A stretch of 64,000 nucleotides of DNA, taken from positions 247,467 through 311,466 of the forward strand of contig NZ_KI440838.1 of NCBI RefSeq assembly GCF_000474945.1. The letters are read 5' to 3'. Origin of the DNA: Solimonas soli DSM 21787. Lineage in GTDB: Bacteria; Pseudomonadota; Gammaproteobacteria; Nevskiales; Nevskiaceae. Position 1 is the stretch's first letter, and each line of letters starts with the position of its first letter. The translations under genes and the position numbers were made by a program. The notes below the pieces were generated by a model, which searched no databases, was not told the origin of the DNA, and saw only the letters and a program-made list of their open reading frames with translations. Shown here piece after piece: positions 38,628-47,319 of the stretch.

Positions 38628-41615
38628 TCATTTTCCGTGCGACGCGCCCGTCCGACGCCGACGCCGCAGCATGCCGAGACCGGCGAGGCCGGCGAGCAGG
38701 CCGAAGCCGAGCGCGCCGCCGCCACCGCCGGAGCCGCCGCTGACGTCGCCCGTCGTGCCACCCGTCGTGCCGCCGCTGCCGCTGCCGGCAACCGCCTTGA
38801 CCTGGGCGCTGGCCTTTTCCGGCGAGACATTGCCTTCGCTGTCCGTCACCGAGAGCGACGGTGTGTAGGTGCCTGCCTGGGTGTAGACGTGCGAGGTGGT
38901 CGGCGTGGTGGTCGTCAACGTCGCGCCGTCGCCGAAGTCCCAGCTGTAGTGCGTGATGGCTTGGCCATAGGCGCCGAAGGAGTGCGAGCCGTCGAACTGC
39001 ACGGTCAGCGGCACCGAGCCGCTGCTCGGCGAGGCGATCATCGCGGCGACCGCGTGATCCGAGCCGCCGACGGTGATCGTCGTGGTCGGCGTGATCGTCA
39101 CGGCGGCGGACGTTGCCGTGTTGCCGTTCACATCGGTCACCACCACCCTGGCGTCGAACGAGCCGGCCGCCGGATAGGTGTAGCTGAGGCTGGCCGAGCT
39201 GCTCTCCACCGGATCCGTGCCGTCACCGAAGAAGAACGTGTACCTGCTCAGCGCCGAGCCATCGCTGCTCGCCGAAGCGGACGCATCGAACACGACCTGC
39301 AGCGGCGCCGGACCAGTGGTCTTGGAAGCCGAGAGCCTTGCCGTCGGCGCCGAGGTCGGGCCGCCGTCGCCGCCGGTGGTGCTGCCACCCGTGCTATCGC
39401 CACCCGTCGTGCCGCCGCCGGTCGTCGAGCCGCCCGCGGTGTCACCGCCGGTGGTGCTGCCGCCGGTCGTGTCGCCGCCGGTGCTGCCGCCGCTGCAGGT
39501 CCTGGTGGTGACGTAGGCCGCGCCGTGGATCGGATAATTCGGCTTGAGGTTGCTGTACGGCGTCACCGAGACCGTGTACTGACCGGCTGGCGGTGCCGAG
39601 CCGACGCCGTTGCCGGCGGCGAAATTCACTTCCTCGAAATCGGTGCTGCCCTGCGCCGATGACAGCGTCGCGCCCGAGGGCGGCGTCACCGTCATGTCGA
39701 GATCGGTGCGGGTGCTGTCCCAGCTGACGCGCACGCGCAGGCCGCTGATGCTCGCATCGCTCGGCAGCGTGAAGTCGTGCGTGACCGCGGCGCCGCCGAA
39801 ACCGGCGACCGCGAGGCCGACCGTCTGATCCCACTCGGCGAGCGTCGTTTCCGTGCTCGTGCAGCCGTCGTCGCCGCCAGTCGTGCTGCCGTAGCCGACG
39901 ATGGTCACGCTGCCGGCCGGATCGGCCGCGATCGGATCGGCCGGGCAGCTCGCCGGAGCGGCGGGCAGCGCGGCGTTCAGCGCGCTGATGTCCATCGAAC
40001 CGAAGCCGGTCGTGTAGTCCCAGCCCGGCGTCGCCAGCCACAGGCCGTTGGTGCCGAGCAGCACGTCATGGAAGCCGGCCGCGGTCGACAGCGGCGTGCC
40101 GTCGTAGAGGCCGTAGACCAGCGGCGCGATGAACGACAGGCTGTTGCAGCGCGCACTCTGCATGCGCGCCCAGACGCCGGCCGACAGCGGCGACGACAGC
40201 GAGGTGCCGCCGATCACCGCGTCTTCGCCGCCGACGAACAGGGCCGCGCCGGTGTACGGGTCCGCATCCATCGCGATGTCGGGCACCGCGCGCAGGCCGA
40301 GCGAGGCGAGCAGGGCGACGCCCTTCTGCCAGTCCGGCGCCGGCTCGAAGTAGCTGGTGCCGCCGCCACCGGCGTCCCAGCTCACTTCGCTGACATAGTG
40401 GTAGTCGCTGTCGGAGAGCAGCGTGGTGCCGCCGACGGCCACGACGTATGGCGACGAGGCCGGATATTCGGCGCTGATCGGACCGGAGTCCGGCAGGCCG
40501 AGATTGATCAGCACCGAGCACGCCGCGCCGGCATCGCCGCTCGACGCGAACCAGGTCTGGCCCTGCGCGACGGCCTGCTGGAACGAGGCGTCGCTCGCCG
40601 CCGCGCCGCCTTCGAGTGCGTAAAGCAGATCGCAGCCGCCATACGACATGTTGCCGATCTTCGAGCGGTTGTCCTGCGCGAACTGATTGGTGCCGAGCAG
40701 CAGGTCGCCGTCGCTCATCGAGGCGGCGTTGTAGAAGATGATTTCCTTCAGGTTGCCGGCGATGCCGCTCGACGACTGGCTGTCGAGCGCCCATTCGCCG
40801 TCTCCCGCCGTGTCCGTGCCCGGTGGCTGCACGTTGACGATGCGCACCGGCACCTGCGGCAGGCCGTTGGCCGCTTCGTACTGGCGCAGATCGGCGACGA
40901 CCTGTGACAGATCGCTGCCGGCGCTGGAGATGGCCAGCGAGGTGCCGGCGCCGGTCGGCGTGCTGCCGGCGTTGTAGACGGTCTGGAACTGCGTGGAGTC
41001 GTAGCTGAGGTTCAGCGCCGGCAGGCTGGCGTTGGCGCCGGCCTTGACGTGATGCGTCTCCATCGTCGCCAGGCTGTTGAGGCCGAGCACCGACAGCACC
41101 AGATTGCCGAGCGCATCCGGCACCTGCGCGGCCTTCACGTTGCTGAACTGCGTCTTGCCGTTGAGCGTGAACTGCTTGAGCTGCGTGTTGAACGCCTTCT
41201 GCACGACGGCGGCGGTGCCGGTCGCGCTGATCAGCGTGCGGCCCGGCTGCACGATCACATTGCTGAAACCGGCGCCGTTCAGATAGTTGACGACAGCCTG
41301 CGCATCGGCCGCGCTCGGCGCGTAGCGCGACGCGAATTCGCCGGTCTTCAGCACCGCGCCGTACGACAGCGTGCCGGCGGTGTGCTGATCCTTGAGGAAC
41401 TGCGTCAGTTCCGACTGACGGCGCAGCTTGAGCGCCACCACGATGCGCAGCGGCTGCGCGTCCTTGACGTCGCTGAGCGCGACGCTCGATTTGAACGGAA
41501 AAGCCTTGGTCGCGGTATCGACCCAGGCATGCGCCGCCGCGCTGCCGGCCAGCAGCGCGAGCGCTGCGGCAGCCCCCAACCCGCGCCGCTTGCGGCGCTC
41601 CAGACGATCAGACAT
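38628..41615 (-). CDS. Secreted sedolisin (S53 peptidase) with PKD domains and GlyGly-CTERM-like tail
   Basis: A 995-residue secreted acid-type serine-carboxyl peptidase. Signal peptide 'GLGAAAALALLAGSAAAHAW', then a pro-domain to about 200 ('GFSNVIVQPGRTLISATGT'). The catalytic core shows Glu and Asp in 'DGEWALDS', the oxyanion Asp in 'ASSGDAGAACS' and Ser in 'IGGTSLSSPLSAG'. A beta-sandwich (about 620-730), a Gly/Ser/Thr-rich repeat linker and two PKD domains ('YTFFFGDGTD', 'YSWDFGDGATL') follow. The C-terminus 'GGSGGGGGALGFGLLAGLAGLGMLRRRRR' is a GlyGly-CTERM sorting signal (rhombosortase). Start ATG 41615 (MSDRLERRKRRGLG) has GGGA upstream. Confidence 0.93.
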   Translation of the reverse strand: MSDRLERRKRRGLGAAAALALLAGSAAAHAWVDTATKAFPFKSSVALSDVKDAQPLRIVVALKLRRQSELTQFLKDQHTAGTLSYGAVLKTGEFASRYAPSAADAQAVVNYLNGAGFSNVIVQPGRTLISATGTAAVVQKAFNTQLKQFTLNGKTQFSNVKAAQVPDALGNLVLSVLGLNSLATMETHHVKAGANASLPALNLSYDSTQFQTVYNAGSTPTGAGTSLAISSAGSDLSQVVADLRQYEAANGLPQVPVRIVNVQPPGTDTAGDGEWALDSQSSSGIAGNLKEIIFYNAASMSDGDLLLGTNQFAQDNRSKIGNMSYGGCDLLYALEGGAAASDASFQQAVAQGQTWFASSGDAGAACSVLINLGLPDSGPISAEYPASSPYVVAVGGTTLLSDSDYHYVSEVSWDAGGGGTSYFEPAPDWQKGVALLASLGLRAVPDIAMDADPYTGAALFVGGEDAVIGGTSLSSPLSAGVWARMQSARCNSLSFIAPLVYGLYDGTPLSTAAGFHDVLLGTNGLWLATPGWDYTTGFGSMDISALNAALPAAPASCPADPIAADPAGSVTIVGYGSTTGGDDGCTSTETTLAEWDQTVGLAVAGFGGAAVTHDFTLPSDASISGLRVRVSWDSTRTDLDMTVTPPSGATLSSAQGSTDFEEVNFAAGNGVGSAPPAGQYTVSVTPYSNLKPNYPIHGAAYVTTRTCSGGSTGGDTTGGSTTGGDTAGGSTTGGGTTGGDSTGGSTTGGDGGPTSAPTARLSASKTTGPAPLQVVFDASASASSDGSALSRYTFFFGDGTDPVESSSASLSYTYPAAGSFDARVVVTDVNGNTATSAAVTITPTTTITVGGSDHAVAAMIASPSSGSVPLTVQFDGSHSFGAYGQAITHYSWDFGDGATLTTTTPTTSHVYTQAGTYTPSLSVTDSEGNVSPEKASAQVKAVAGSGSGGTTGGTTGDVSGGSGGGGGALGFGLLAGLAGLGMLRRRRRTGASHGK
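39360..39495. repeat. Tandem codon repeat encoding a GGSTTGGDT linker in the sedolisin gene
   Basis: Short direct repeats (9-15 bp) encode 'GGSTGGDTTGGSTTGGDTAG' and continue to 'GGDGG' between the beta-sandwich and the first PKD domain. Low-complexity Gly/Ser/Thr/Asp linker; copy number is likely variable between strains (inference). Confidence 0.85.
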
Positions 41616-42121
41616 TTGAATATTCCCGATAGTGATCAGCCCATACCGCGGCTGTGGCAGCAGTCCTGAACGAGCGGCGTTCCGTGCGTTGCGGCGGGGT
41701 TGCGTGTCGTCTCGCGTTCTTCGAGCTGAACGCTGGCCGGGCACGCGAATGGTGGGCGAGCGCGGACGCGGCACGGCCGAAAGGCCGCCTTCGATGTGCC
41801 GTCTGTTGTCATCCCCATTCCCCTTGCTGACTTTGATGTCAGCTCTCGGCAATCTGAGCGCAAGCGCGGTGCCACGCGCCAGGCTTTTCGCGCCCATCTG
41901 GGGGTAAATCCGCGTGCTTAGTTTATTTTTCCCATCAGCCATTGCGCGGCAGTCAGGGGCAATCCCCAGGGCGCTGTAAGCCCTTCGCCCGCGCCGCGCT
42001 GCGGTGTCTCCCGCAGTGCGCAGTCCCTGCGCGGGAACGGAAGGAAAGCCGCGATACCGCGTGTCAGGCGTCGGCGCGGCACCTCGGTGCACGCCTGCGC
42101 TTTTTCGTCGCGCAAAACGAA
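41616..42121. other. Intergenic region upstream of the sedolisin gene, no gene seen
   Basis: About 500 bases between the sedolisin start and the ahpF terminator. I see no gene in it. There is a dyad GCTGAC (41826-41831)/GTCAGC (41838-41843) and an AT-rich patch (CTTAGTTTATTTTTCCC, near 41918-41934) that could hold a promoter reading left, giving a ~300-nt leader. Short open frames here have no ribosome site of note. Confidence 0.5.
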
Positions 42122-42147
42122 ACGGCCTCCCGGATCCGGGAGGCCGT
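42122..42147 (-). terminator. Terminator-like perfect palindrome after ahpF
   Basis: The 26-base run starting ACGGCCTCCCGGA (42122-42134) is a perfect palindrome with its complement at 42135-42147. On the minus strand it leads into TTCGTTTT. A moderate U-tract, but a very strong stem. Confidence 0.7.
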
Positions 42148-42172
42148 CGTCAAGGCCGACGTCAGCAGACGA

Positions 42173-43744
42173 TCAGGCGGCCTTGGCTTCCTGCGGCGCC
42201 GAGCTGCGGATCAGATGGTCGAAGGCCGACAGCGCCGCCTTCGAGCCTTCGCCGGCGGCGATGACGATCTGCTTGTACGGCACGGTCGTCACGTCGCCCG
42301 CGGCGAACACCCCGGGCACCGAGGTGCGGCCGTGCGTATCGACCTCGACTTCGCCGCGCGGCGAGAGCTTGAGCGAATCCTTCAGCCACTCGCTGTTCGG
42401 TAGGAGGCCAATCTGCACGAAGATGCCTTCCAGTTCGACGGTCTGCGACGCGCCGCTCTTGCGATCCTTGTAGATCAGGCCGGTCAGCTTCTGGCCGTCG
42501 CCGAGCGCCTCGGTGGTCTGCGCCGAGGTGATGACGGTGACGTTCGGCAGGCTGTAGAGCTTGCGCTGCAGCACCGCGTCGGCGCGCAGCTGGCCGTCGA
42601 ACTCGAGCAGGGTGACGTGCTTGACGATGCCGGCGAGGTCGATGGCCGCTTCGACGCCGGAGTTGCCGCCGCCGATCACCGCCACGCGCTTGCCCTTGAA
42701 CAGCGGGCCGTCGCAGTGCGGGCAGTAGGTCACGCCCTTGTTGCGGTACTCGCTCTCGCCGGGCACGTTCATCTGCCGCCAGCGCGCGCCGGTGGCGATG
42801 ATCACCGACTTCGCCTTCAGCGCCGCGCCGTTGGCGAACTGCACCTCGATCAGATCCTTGCCCGGCACCAGCTTCTCGGCGCGCTGCAGGTTCATGATGT
42901 CGACGTCATACGCCTTGACGTGCTGCTCCAGCGCGGCCGCGAACTTCGGACCTTCGGTTTCCGGGATCGAGATGTAGTTCTCGATCGCCATGGTGTCGAG
43001 CACCTGGCCGCCGAAGCGCTCGGCGGCGATGCCGGTGCGGATGCCCTTGCGGGCGGCGTAGATCGCCGCCGCCGCGCCGGCCGGGCCGCCGCCGACGATC
43101 AGCACGTCGAACGGCGCCTTGGCCTTGAGCTTCTCGGCGTCGCGCGCGGCGGCGCCGGTGTCGAGCTTGGCGACGATCTGCTCGAGATCCATGCGGCCCG
43201 AGGCGAACGGCTCGCCGTTGAGGAAGACCTGCGGCACCGACAGCACCTGACGCTGTTCGACTTCCTCCTGGAACAGCGCGCCGTCGATGGCGACATGCTC
43301 GATGTTCGGATTCAGCACCGCCGCGAGATTCAGCGCCTGCACGACGTCCGGGCAATTCTGGCAGGAGAGCGAGAAATAGGTTTCGAACTTGTACGAGCCC
43401 TGCAGGTTCGTCACCTGCTCGAGCAACTCGGCCGGCGCCTTCGACGGATGGCCGCCGACCTGCAGCAGGGCGAGCACCAGCGAGGTGAACTCGTGGCCGA
43501 GCGGAATGCCGGCGAAGCGCAGATGGATCGGCTGGCCGGGGCTGGTCAGCGCGAAGGACGGCTTGCGCGCGTCCTGGCCGTGCGTCGACAGCGCGATCTT
43601 GTCGGACAGCGATTCGATCTCGCGCAGCAGTTCGAGCAGCTCGTTCGAAGCCGCGCTGTCGTCCAGGGACGCGACCATCTCGATCGGCCGCGTGACCTTT
43701 TCGAGATAGGCCTGCAACTGGGTTTTGAGATTGGCGTCCAGCAT
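42173..43744 (-). CDS. ahpF: Alkyl hydroperoxide reductase subunit F
   Basis: A 523-residue flavoprotein that reduces AhpC using NADH. The N-terminal glutaredoxin-like domain carries the redox pair '[10 protein letters not shown]'. The FAD domain shows '[22 protein letters not shown]', the thioredoxin-reductase-type active site is '[14 protein letters not shown]' and the NAD site '[19 protein letters not shown]'. Length equals the E. coli enzyme (~521). It has its own transcript end, and a terminator separates it from the upstream ahpC gene. Confidence 0.97.
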   Translation of the reverse strand: MLDANLKTQLQAYLEKVTRPIEMVASLDDSAASNELLELLREIESLSDKIALSTHGQDARKPSFALTSPGQPIHLRFAGIPLGHEFTSLVLALLQVGGHPSKAPAELLEQVTNLQGSYKFETYFSLSCQNCPDVVQALNLAAVLNPNIEHVAIDGALFQEEVEQRQVLSVPQVFLNGEPFASGRMDLEQIVAKLDTGAAARDAEKLKAKAPFDVLIVGGGPAGAAAAIYAARKGIRTGIAAERFGGQVLDTMAIENYISIPETEGPKFAAALEQHVKAYDVDIMNLQRAEKLVPGKDLIEVQFANGAALKAKSVIIATGARWRQMNVPGESEYRNKGVTYCPHCDGPLFKGKRVAVIGGGNSGVEAAIDLAGIVKHVTLLEFDGQLRADAVLQRKLYSLPNVTVITSAQTTEALGDGQKLTGLIYKDRKSGASQTVELEGIFVQIGLLPNSEWLKDSLKLSPRGEVEVDTHGRTSVPGVFAAGDVTTVPYKQIVIAAGEGSKAALSAFDHLIRSSAPQEAKAA

Positions 43745-43786
43745 GGACTCCTCCTGAAAGTTGGGTGTCGGGACAGATTTCGAGAC

Positions 43787-43821
43787 AAAAAAACTCGTCC
43801 GGTCCGGGGGAACCGGACGAG
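43787..43821 (-). terminator. Rho-independent terminator between ahpC and ahpF
   Basis: CTCGTCCGGT (43794-43803) pairs with ACCGGACGAG (43812-43821). On the minus strand it is followed by seven T (43793-43787). It lies downstream of ahpC and upstream of ahpF, so ahpF would be transcribed by read-through or from its own promoter. Confidence 0.9.
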
Positions 43822-43894
43822 GGTTGTTACGGCTTACCGCTCAACTCACCTCGTGCGTGCCGCCAGCGCGGCACCTTTCGCGACGAAGACCGCT

Positions 43895-44458
43895 TCAGAT
43901 CTTGCCGACGAGGTCGAGCGAGGGGGCGATGGTCTTGGCGCCTTCCTTCCACTTGGCCGGGCAGACTTCGCCCGGATGCGAGGCGGTGTACTGCGCGGCC
44001 TTCAGCTTGCGCAGCGTCTCCGACACGTCGCGGGCGATCTCGTTCGAGTGGATCTCGAGCGTCTTGATGATGCCTTCCGGATTGATGATGAAGGTGCCGC
44101 GCAGGGCGAGGCCTTCCTCGTCGATGTGCACGTCGAAGGCGCGCGTCAGCTGGTGCGTCGGATCGCCGACCAGCGGGAACTTGGCCTTGCCGACCGCCGG
44201 CGAAGTCTCGTGCCACACCTTGTGCGAGAAGTGCGTGTCGGTGGTGACGATGTAGACCTCGGCGCCGGCCTTCTGGAACTCGGCGTAGTGCGTGGCGGCG
44301 TCCTCGACTTCCGTCGGGCAATTGAAGGTGAACGCGGCCGGCATGAAGATCACGACCGACCACTTGCCCTTCAGGCTGGCGTCGGTGACTTCGATGAACT
44401 TGCCATTGTGGAAAGCCTGCGTCTTGAACGGCTTGATGGGGGTATTGATCAGCGACAT
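43895..44458 (-). CDS. ahpC: Alkyl hydroperoxide reductase subunit C (peroxiredoxin)
   Basis: A 187-residue typical 2-Cys peroxiredoxin. Peroxidatic Cys in 'PAAFTFNCPTEVEDA' (about residue 47), resolving Cys in 'ASHPGEVCPAKWKEG' (about 166). Removes H2O2 and organic hydroperoxides with AhpF. Start at ATG 44458 (MSLINTPIKPF) preceded by AGAGGGA. Promoter TTGCAA-16-TAGGAT and an OxyR-type site lie directly upstream (44502-44567). Confidence 0.97.
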   Translation of the reverse strand: MSLINTPIKPFKTQAFHNGKFIEVTDASLKGKWSVVIFMPAAFTFNCPTEVEDAATHYAEFQKAGAEVYIVTTDTHFSHKVWHETSPAVGKAKFPLVGDPTHQLTRAFDVHIDEEGLALRGTFIINPEGIIKTLEIHSNEIARDVSETLRKLKAAQYTASHPGEVCPAKWKEGAKTIAPSLDLVGKI

Positions 44459-44501
44459 CGGAAATCCCTCTTGAAGTCGTGTTGGTGGATACGGAGCCGA
44501 C

Positions 44502-44567
44502 ATCCTAGGCGCGCCGGCTCAATTTGCAAAATTGATTGTTGAAATTCGAGCCATAAAGATTTTGTAT
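44502..44567 (-). promoter_or_regulatory. ahpC promoter with an OxyR-type tetrad
   Basis: On the minus strand: ATAC-N7-TTAT-N7-ATTT-N7-CAAT spans 44567-44531, the OxyR ATAG-N7-CTAT-N7-ATAG-N7-CTAT spacing with partial matches. It ends next to the -35 TTGCAA (44529-44524), followed by 16 bases and TAGGAT (44507-44502). The position just upstream of -35 is where OxyR contacts RNA polymerase. Confidence 0.75.
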
Positions 44568-44612
44568 CGACGCGCCGGCATGCCGAGCCGGCCGCCGCGG
44601 CGCCGCCGCAAC

Positions 44613-44638
44613 AAAAAAAAGGCCGGCGGACGCCGGCC
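44613..44638 (-). terminator. Rho-independent terminator after the pirin gene
   Basis: GGCCGGCG (44621-44628), loop GA, CGCCGGCC (44631-44638). On the minus strand eight T follow (44620-44613). Confidence 0.9.
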
Positions 44639-44660
44639 CTTTTCGTGCCCGCCCGGACCC

Positions 44661-45530
44661 TCAGGCGGCCTTGCCGAACGCCCCGCTCTGGTAGTCCTGG
44701 ATGGCCTGCTCGATCTCCTCGCGCGTATTCATCACGAACGGACCGTATTGCACGATCGGTTCGCCGATCGGCTTCGCCGCCAGCAGCAGGACGCGCGCGC
44801 CTCCGGCGCCGGCGGCGATCGTCACCGTATCGCCCGGCCCGAGGGCGCCGGCCGCGCGGTTCGGCAGCGCCTTGCCGGCGATCGCCGCGTCGCCTTCGTA
44901 GACATAGACGAAGGCGGTGTGACCTTCCGGCAGCGCATGCGTGAAGTGGCCGCCGGCCGGGATGCGCAGGTCCCAGTAGCGCGGATCGGTGGACAGCTTC
45001 GCGCCGGATGGATTGACCGGGCCGTCGATGCGGCGTCCGCCGTCGATCAGCGTGCCGGCGATCACGCGCACCTCGACGCCATCCGCGAGCTGCACGGCCG
45101 GCACTTCGGATGCCGGGATGTCGCGGTAGCCGGCCGGCTTCATCTTCTCCGCCGCCGGCAGGTTCAGCCACAGCTGGAAGCCGCGCATGCGGCCCTCCGT
45201 CTGCTTCGGCATCTCGGAATGAATGATGCCGCGCGCGGCCGTCATCCACTGCACGCTGCCCGGACCGAGATCGCCGACGTTGCCGAGATGGTCCTGGTGC
45301 TGCATGTGCCCGTCGAGCATGTAGGTCACCGTCTCGAAGCCGCGGTGCGGGTGCGGCGGGAAGCCGGCGATGTAGTCGTCCGGATTGTCCGAATAGAACT
45401 CGTCGAGCATCAGGAAGGGGTCCAGATACAGGCCGCGCTGGCTGCCGATGCTGCGGCGCAGCTTGACGCCGGCACCGTCGGCGGTGGCGATCGACGGGAT
45501 GATGTGCCGCAGCGTGCGGATGGTGCTCAT
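44661..45530 (-). CDS. Pirin-family protein
   Basis: A 289-residue double cupin. The metal site is in the first cupin: 'FPPHPHRGFETVTYML' and 'QHQDHLGNVGDLGPGSVQWMTAARGIIHSE' (H-x-H ... H ... E). Bacterial pirins include quercetinase-like enzymes and redox regulators. It lies next to the azoreductase gene (97 bases), so a redox or aromatic-compound link is plausible. Confidence 0.93.
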   Translation of the reverse strand: MSTIRTLRHIIPSIATADGAGVKLRRSIGSQRGLYLDPFLMLDEFYSDNPDDYIAGFPPHPHRGFETVTYMLDGHMQHQDHLGNVGDLGPGSVQWMTAARGIIHSEMPKQTEGRMRGFQLWLNLPAAEKMKPAGYRDIPASEVPAVQLADGVEVRVIAGTLIDGGRRIDGPVNPSGAKLSTDPRYWDLRIPAGGHFTHALPEGHTAFVYVYEGDAAIAGKALPNRAAGALGPGDTVTIAAGAGGARVLLLAAKPIGEPIVQYGPFVMNTREEIEQAIQDYQSGAFGKAA

Positions 45531-45626
45531 ATTGTGATTCTCCTTCGACAGGGCCGCGGATGTGGAGTCCGCCGCCCGTCGTTAGCAGCGCATCGATGTT
45601 GAGGGAGCCGGCGCCGAAGCTGCCGC

Positions 45627-46229
45627 TCAGGCAGCCAGCTTGACGATCTTTTCGGATGCCGCGGCGAGCGCCGCACGCTTCTGCTCTTCGCCGACGTTAA
45701 GACCCTCAGCGTAAATGTACTCGAGGTCCTTAAGGCCGATGAAATTCAGGAACGTGGTCACGAACGGCGTCTGCGTATCGGCCGGCGTGCCCTGATAGAA
45801 GCCGCCGCGCGCAGCGAAAATATAGACCTTGCGGTTGGCGAGCAGGCCTTCAGGGCCGCTTGCGGTGTAGCGGAAGGTGATGCCGGCGCGCGCCAGATGA
45901 TCGAAGTAGGCCTTCAGCGTCGACGGTACGCCGAAGTTGTAGAGCGGCAAGCCGAGCACGACCACGTCCGCCGACTTCAGCTCGTCGATCAGCTCTTCGC
46001 TGGCGGCCGAGTGCGCCTGCTGTTCGGGCGTGCGCTGCTCGGGCGGCGTGAAGAACGCCTGCACGCGCTCGGCGGTGAGATGCGGCGGTGGATTGGCGCC
46101 GAGGTCGCGCACCACGACGCGGCCGTCCGGATGGCGCTTCTGCCACCGCGCGACGAAATCATTGGCGAGCTTGGTCGAATTGCCGTGGTCCGAGAAAACG
46201 CTGGTCTTGATCTGCAGGAGGGTGCTCAT
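45627..46229 (-). CDS. azoR: FMN-dependent NADH-azoreductase
   Basis: A 200-residue flavodoxin-fold protein. 'LLQIKTSVFSDHGNSTKLANDFV' is the FMN phosphate site, and 'DVVVLGLPLYNFGVPSTLKAYFDHLARAGITF' and 'KVYIFAARGGFYQG' are typical AzoR blocks. Reduces azo dyes and quinones with NADH. Divergent from a LysR regulator, which may control it through the dyad at 46294-46316. Confidence 0.93.
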   Translation of the reverse strand: MSTLLQIKTSVFSDHGNSTKLANDFVARWQKRHPDGRVVVRDLGANPPPHLTAERVQAFFTPPEQRTPEQQAHSAASEELIDELKSADVVVLGLPLYNFGVPSTLKAYFDHLARAGITFRYTASGPEGLLANRKVYIFAARGGFYQGTPADTQTPFVTTFLNFIGLKDLEYIYAEGLNVGEEQKRAALAAASEKIVKLAA

Positions 46230-46293
46230 GGCGATACTCCGTGGGCTTGCGCCGGTGTCTGAAGAAGTGTCGCCATTTAAATATTGCCTTGTT

Positions 46294-46316
46294 CGATAAA
46301 AAAGCGGAATTTATCG
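46294..46316. promoter_or_regulatory. LysR-type dyad in the azoR-lysR divergent promoter
   Basis: CGATAAA (46294-46300) and TTTATCG (46310-46316) are perfect inverted 7-mers with a 9-base spacer, a T-N11-A type site. The dyad is in the 109-base gap between the two starts. ATTTAAAT at 46275-46282 is a further palindrome. Confidence 0.6.
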
Positions 46317-46338
46317 GCCATAAAGATCGAATGGATCG

Positions 46339-47310
46339 ATGGGACAGCCGATGAGCCAGCCGAAAATCACGCTCGAACAATGGCGTGCGCTGACCGCCGT
46401 GGTCGAGGCCGGCGGCTATGCGCAGGCCGCCGAAACCCTGCACAAGACGCAATCGACGATCACCTACGCGGTGCAGAAAATCGAGAGCCTGCTCGGCCTG
46501 AAGATTTTCGAAATCCAGGGCCGCAAGGCGCAGCTGACCCGCGAAGGCGAGGTGCTCTACCGGCGCGCGCAGACCCTGCTCGCCGAGGCCGCGGCGCTGG
46601 AGGACGGCGCCAGCGGCCTCGCCGAGGGCTGGGAGGCGGAGATCAACCTCGCCGCCGAGATCATCTTTCCCACCTGGCTGCTGCTGCGCTGCTTCGACAC
46701 CTTCGCCGGGGAACACCCGCAGACGCGCATCCAGCTCTACGAGACGGTGCTCGGCGGCACCGACGAGGCGCTGCTCGAGCGCAAGGTCGATTTCGCGATT
46801 GCCGGCCACGTGCCCGGCGGCTTCATCGGCGATCCGCTGATGCGCGTGCGCTTCGTCGCCGCCGCGCACCCGGGCCATCCGCTGCACCAGCTCGGCCGCG
46901 AGCTGACGTATCGCGATCTGCGGCCGTATCGCCAGCTCGTGGTCCGCGACTCGGCGCACAACCGCATCCGCGAATCCGGCGCCTGGCTCGGTGCCGACCA
47001 GCGCTGGACGGTCTCGCACAAGGCGACGCAGATCGCCGCCGCCAAGATGGGGCTCGGCTTCGCCTGGTTCGCCGAGGAAACCATCCGCGCCGAGCTCGAG
47101 CGCGGCGAGCTCAAGCGCCTGCCGATGCGCGAGGGAGGCGAGCGCTACATCGAGCTGTATCTGGTGTTCGCCGACCGCGACTATCCCGGCCGCGGCGCCT
47201 GGCGGCTCGCCGAGATCATCCGCGAACAGGTGCGCGACACCTGCGCCTTGGCCGAGAAGATCGCGCGCGGCGAAGTCGGGAAACCGACGGAGTGTCCGGG
47301 GCCGGCCTGA
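46339..47310 (+). CDS. LysR-family regulator (divergent from azoR)
   Basis: A 323-residue regulator. HTH: 'ITLEQWRALTAVVEAGGYAQAAETLHKTQSTITYAVQKIESLLGLKIFEI'. The effector domain from about residue 95 includes 'INLAAEIIFPTWLLLRCFDTF'. A start at the second ATG (46351, MSQPK) is also possible. Most likely controls azoR and itself (inference from divergence and the dyad). Confidence 0.9.
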   Translation: MGQPMSQPKITLEQWRALTAVVEAGGYAQAAETLHKTQSTITYAVQKIESLLGLKIFEIQGRKAQLTREGEVLYRRAQTLLAEAAALEDGASGLAEGWEAEINLAAEIIFPTWLLLRCFDTFAGEHPQTRIQLYETVLGGTDEALLERKVDFAIAGHVPGGFIGDPLMRVRFVAAAHPGHPLHQLGRELTYRDLRPYRQLVVRDSAHNRIRESGAWLGADQRWTVSHKATQIAAAKMGLGFAWFAEETIRAELERGELKRLPMREGGERYIELYLVFADRDYPGRGAWRLAEIIREQVRDTCALAEKIARGEVGKPTECPGPA

Positions 47311-47319
47311 GCGCGTCGC

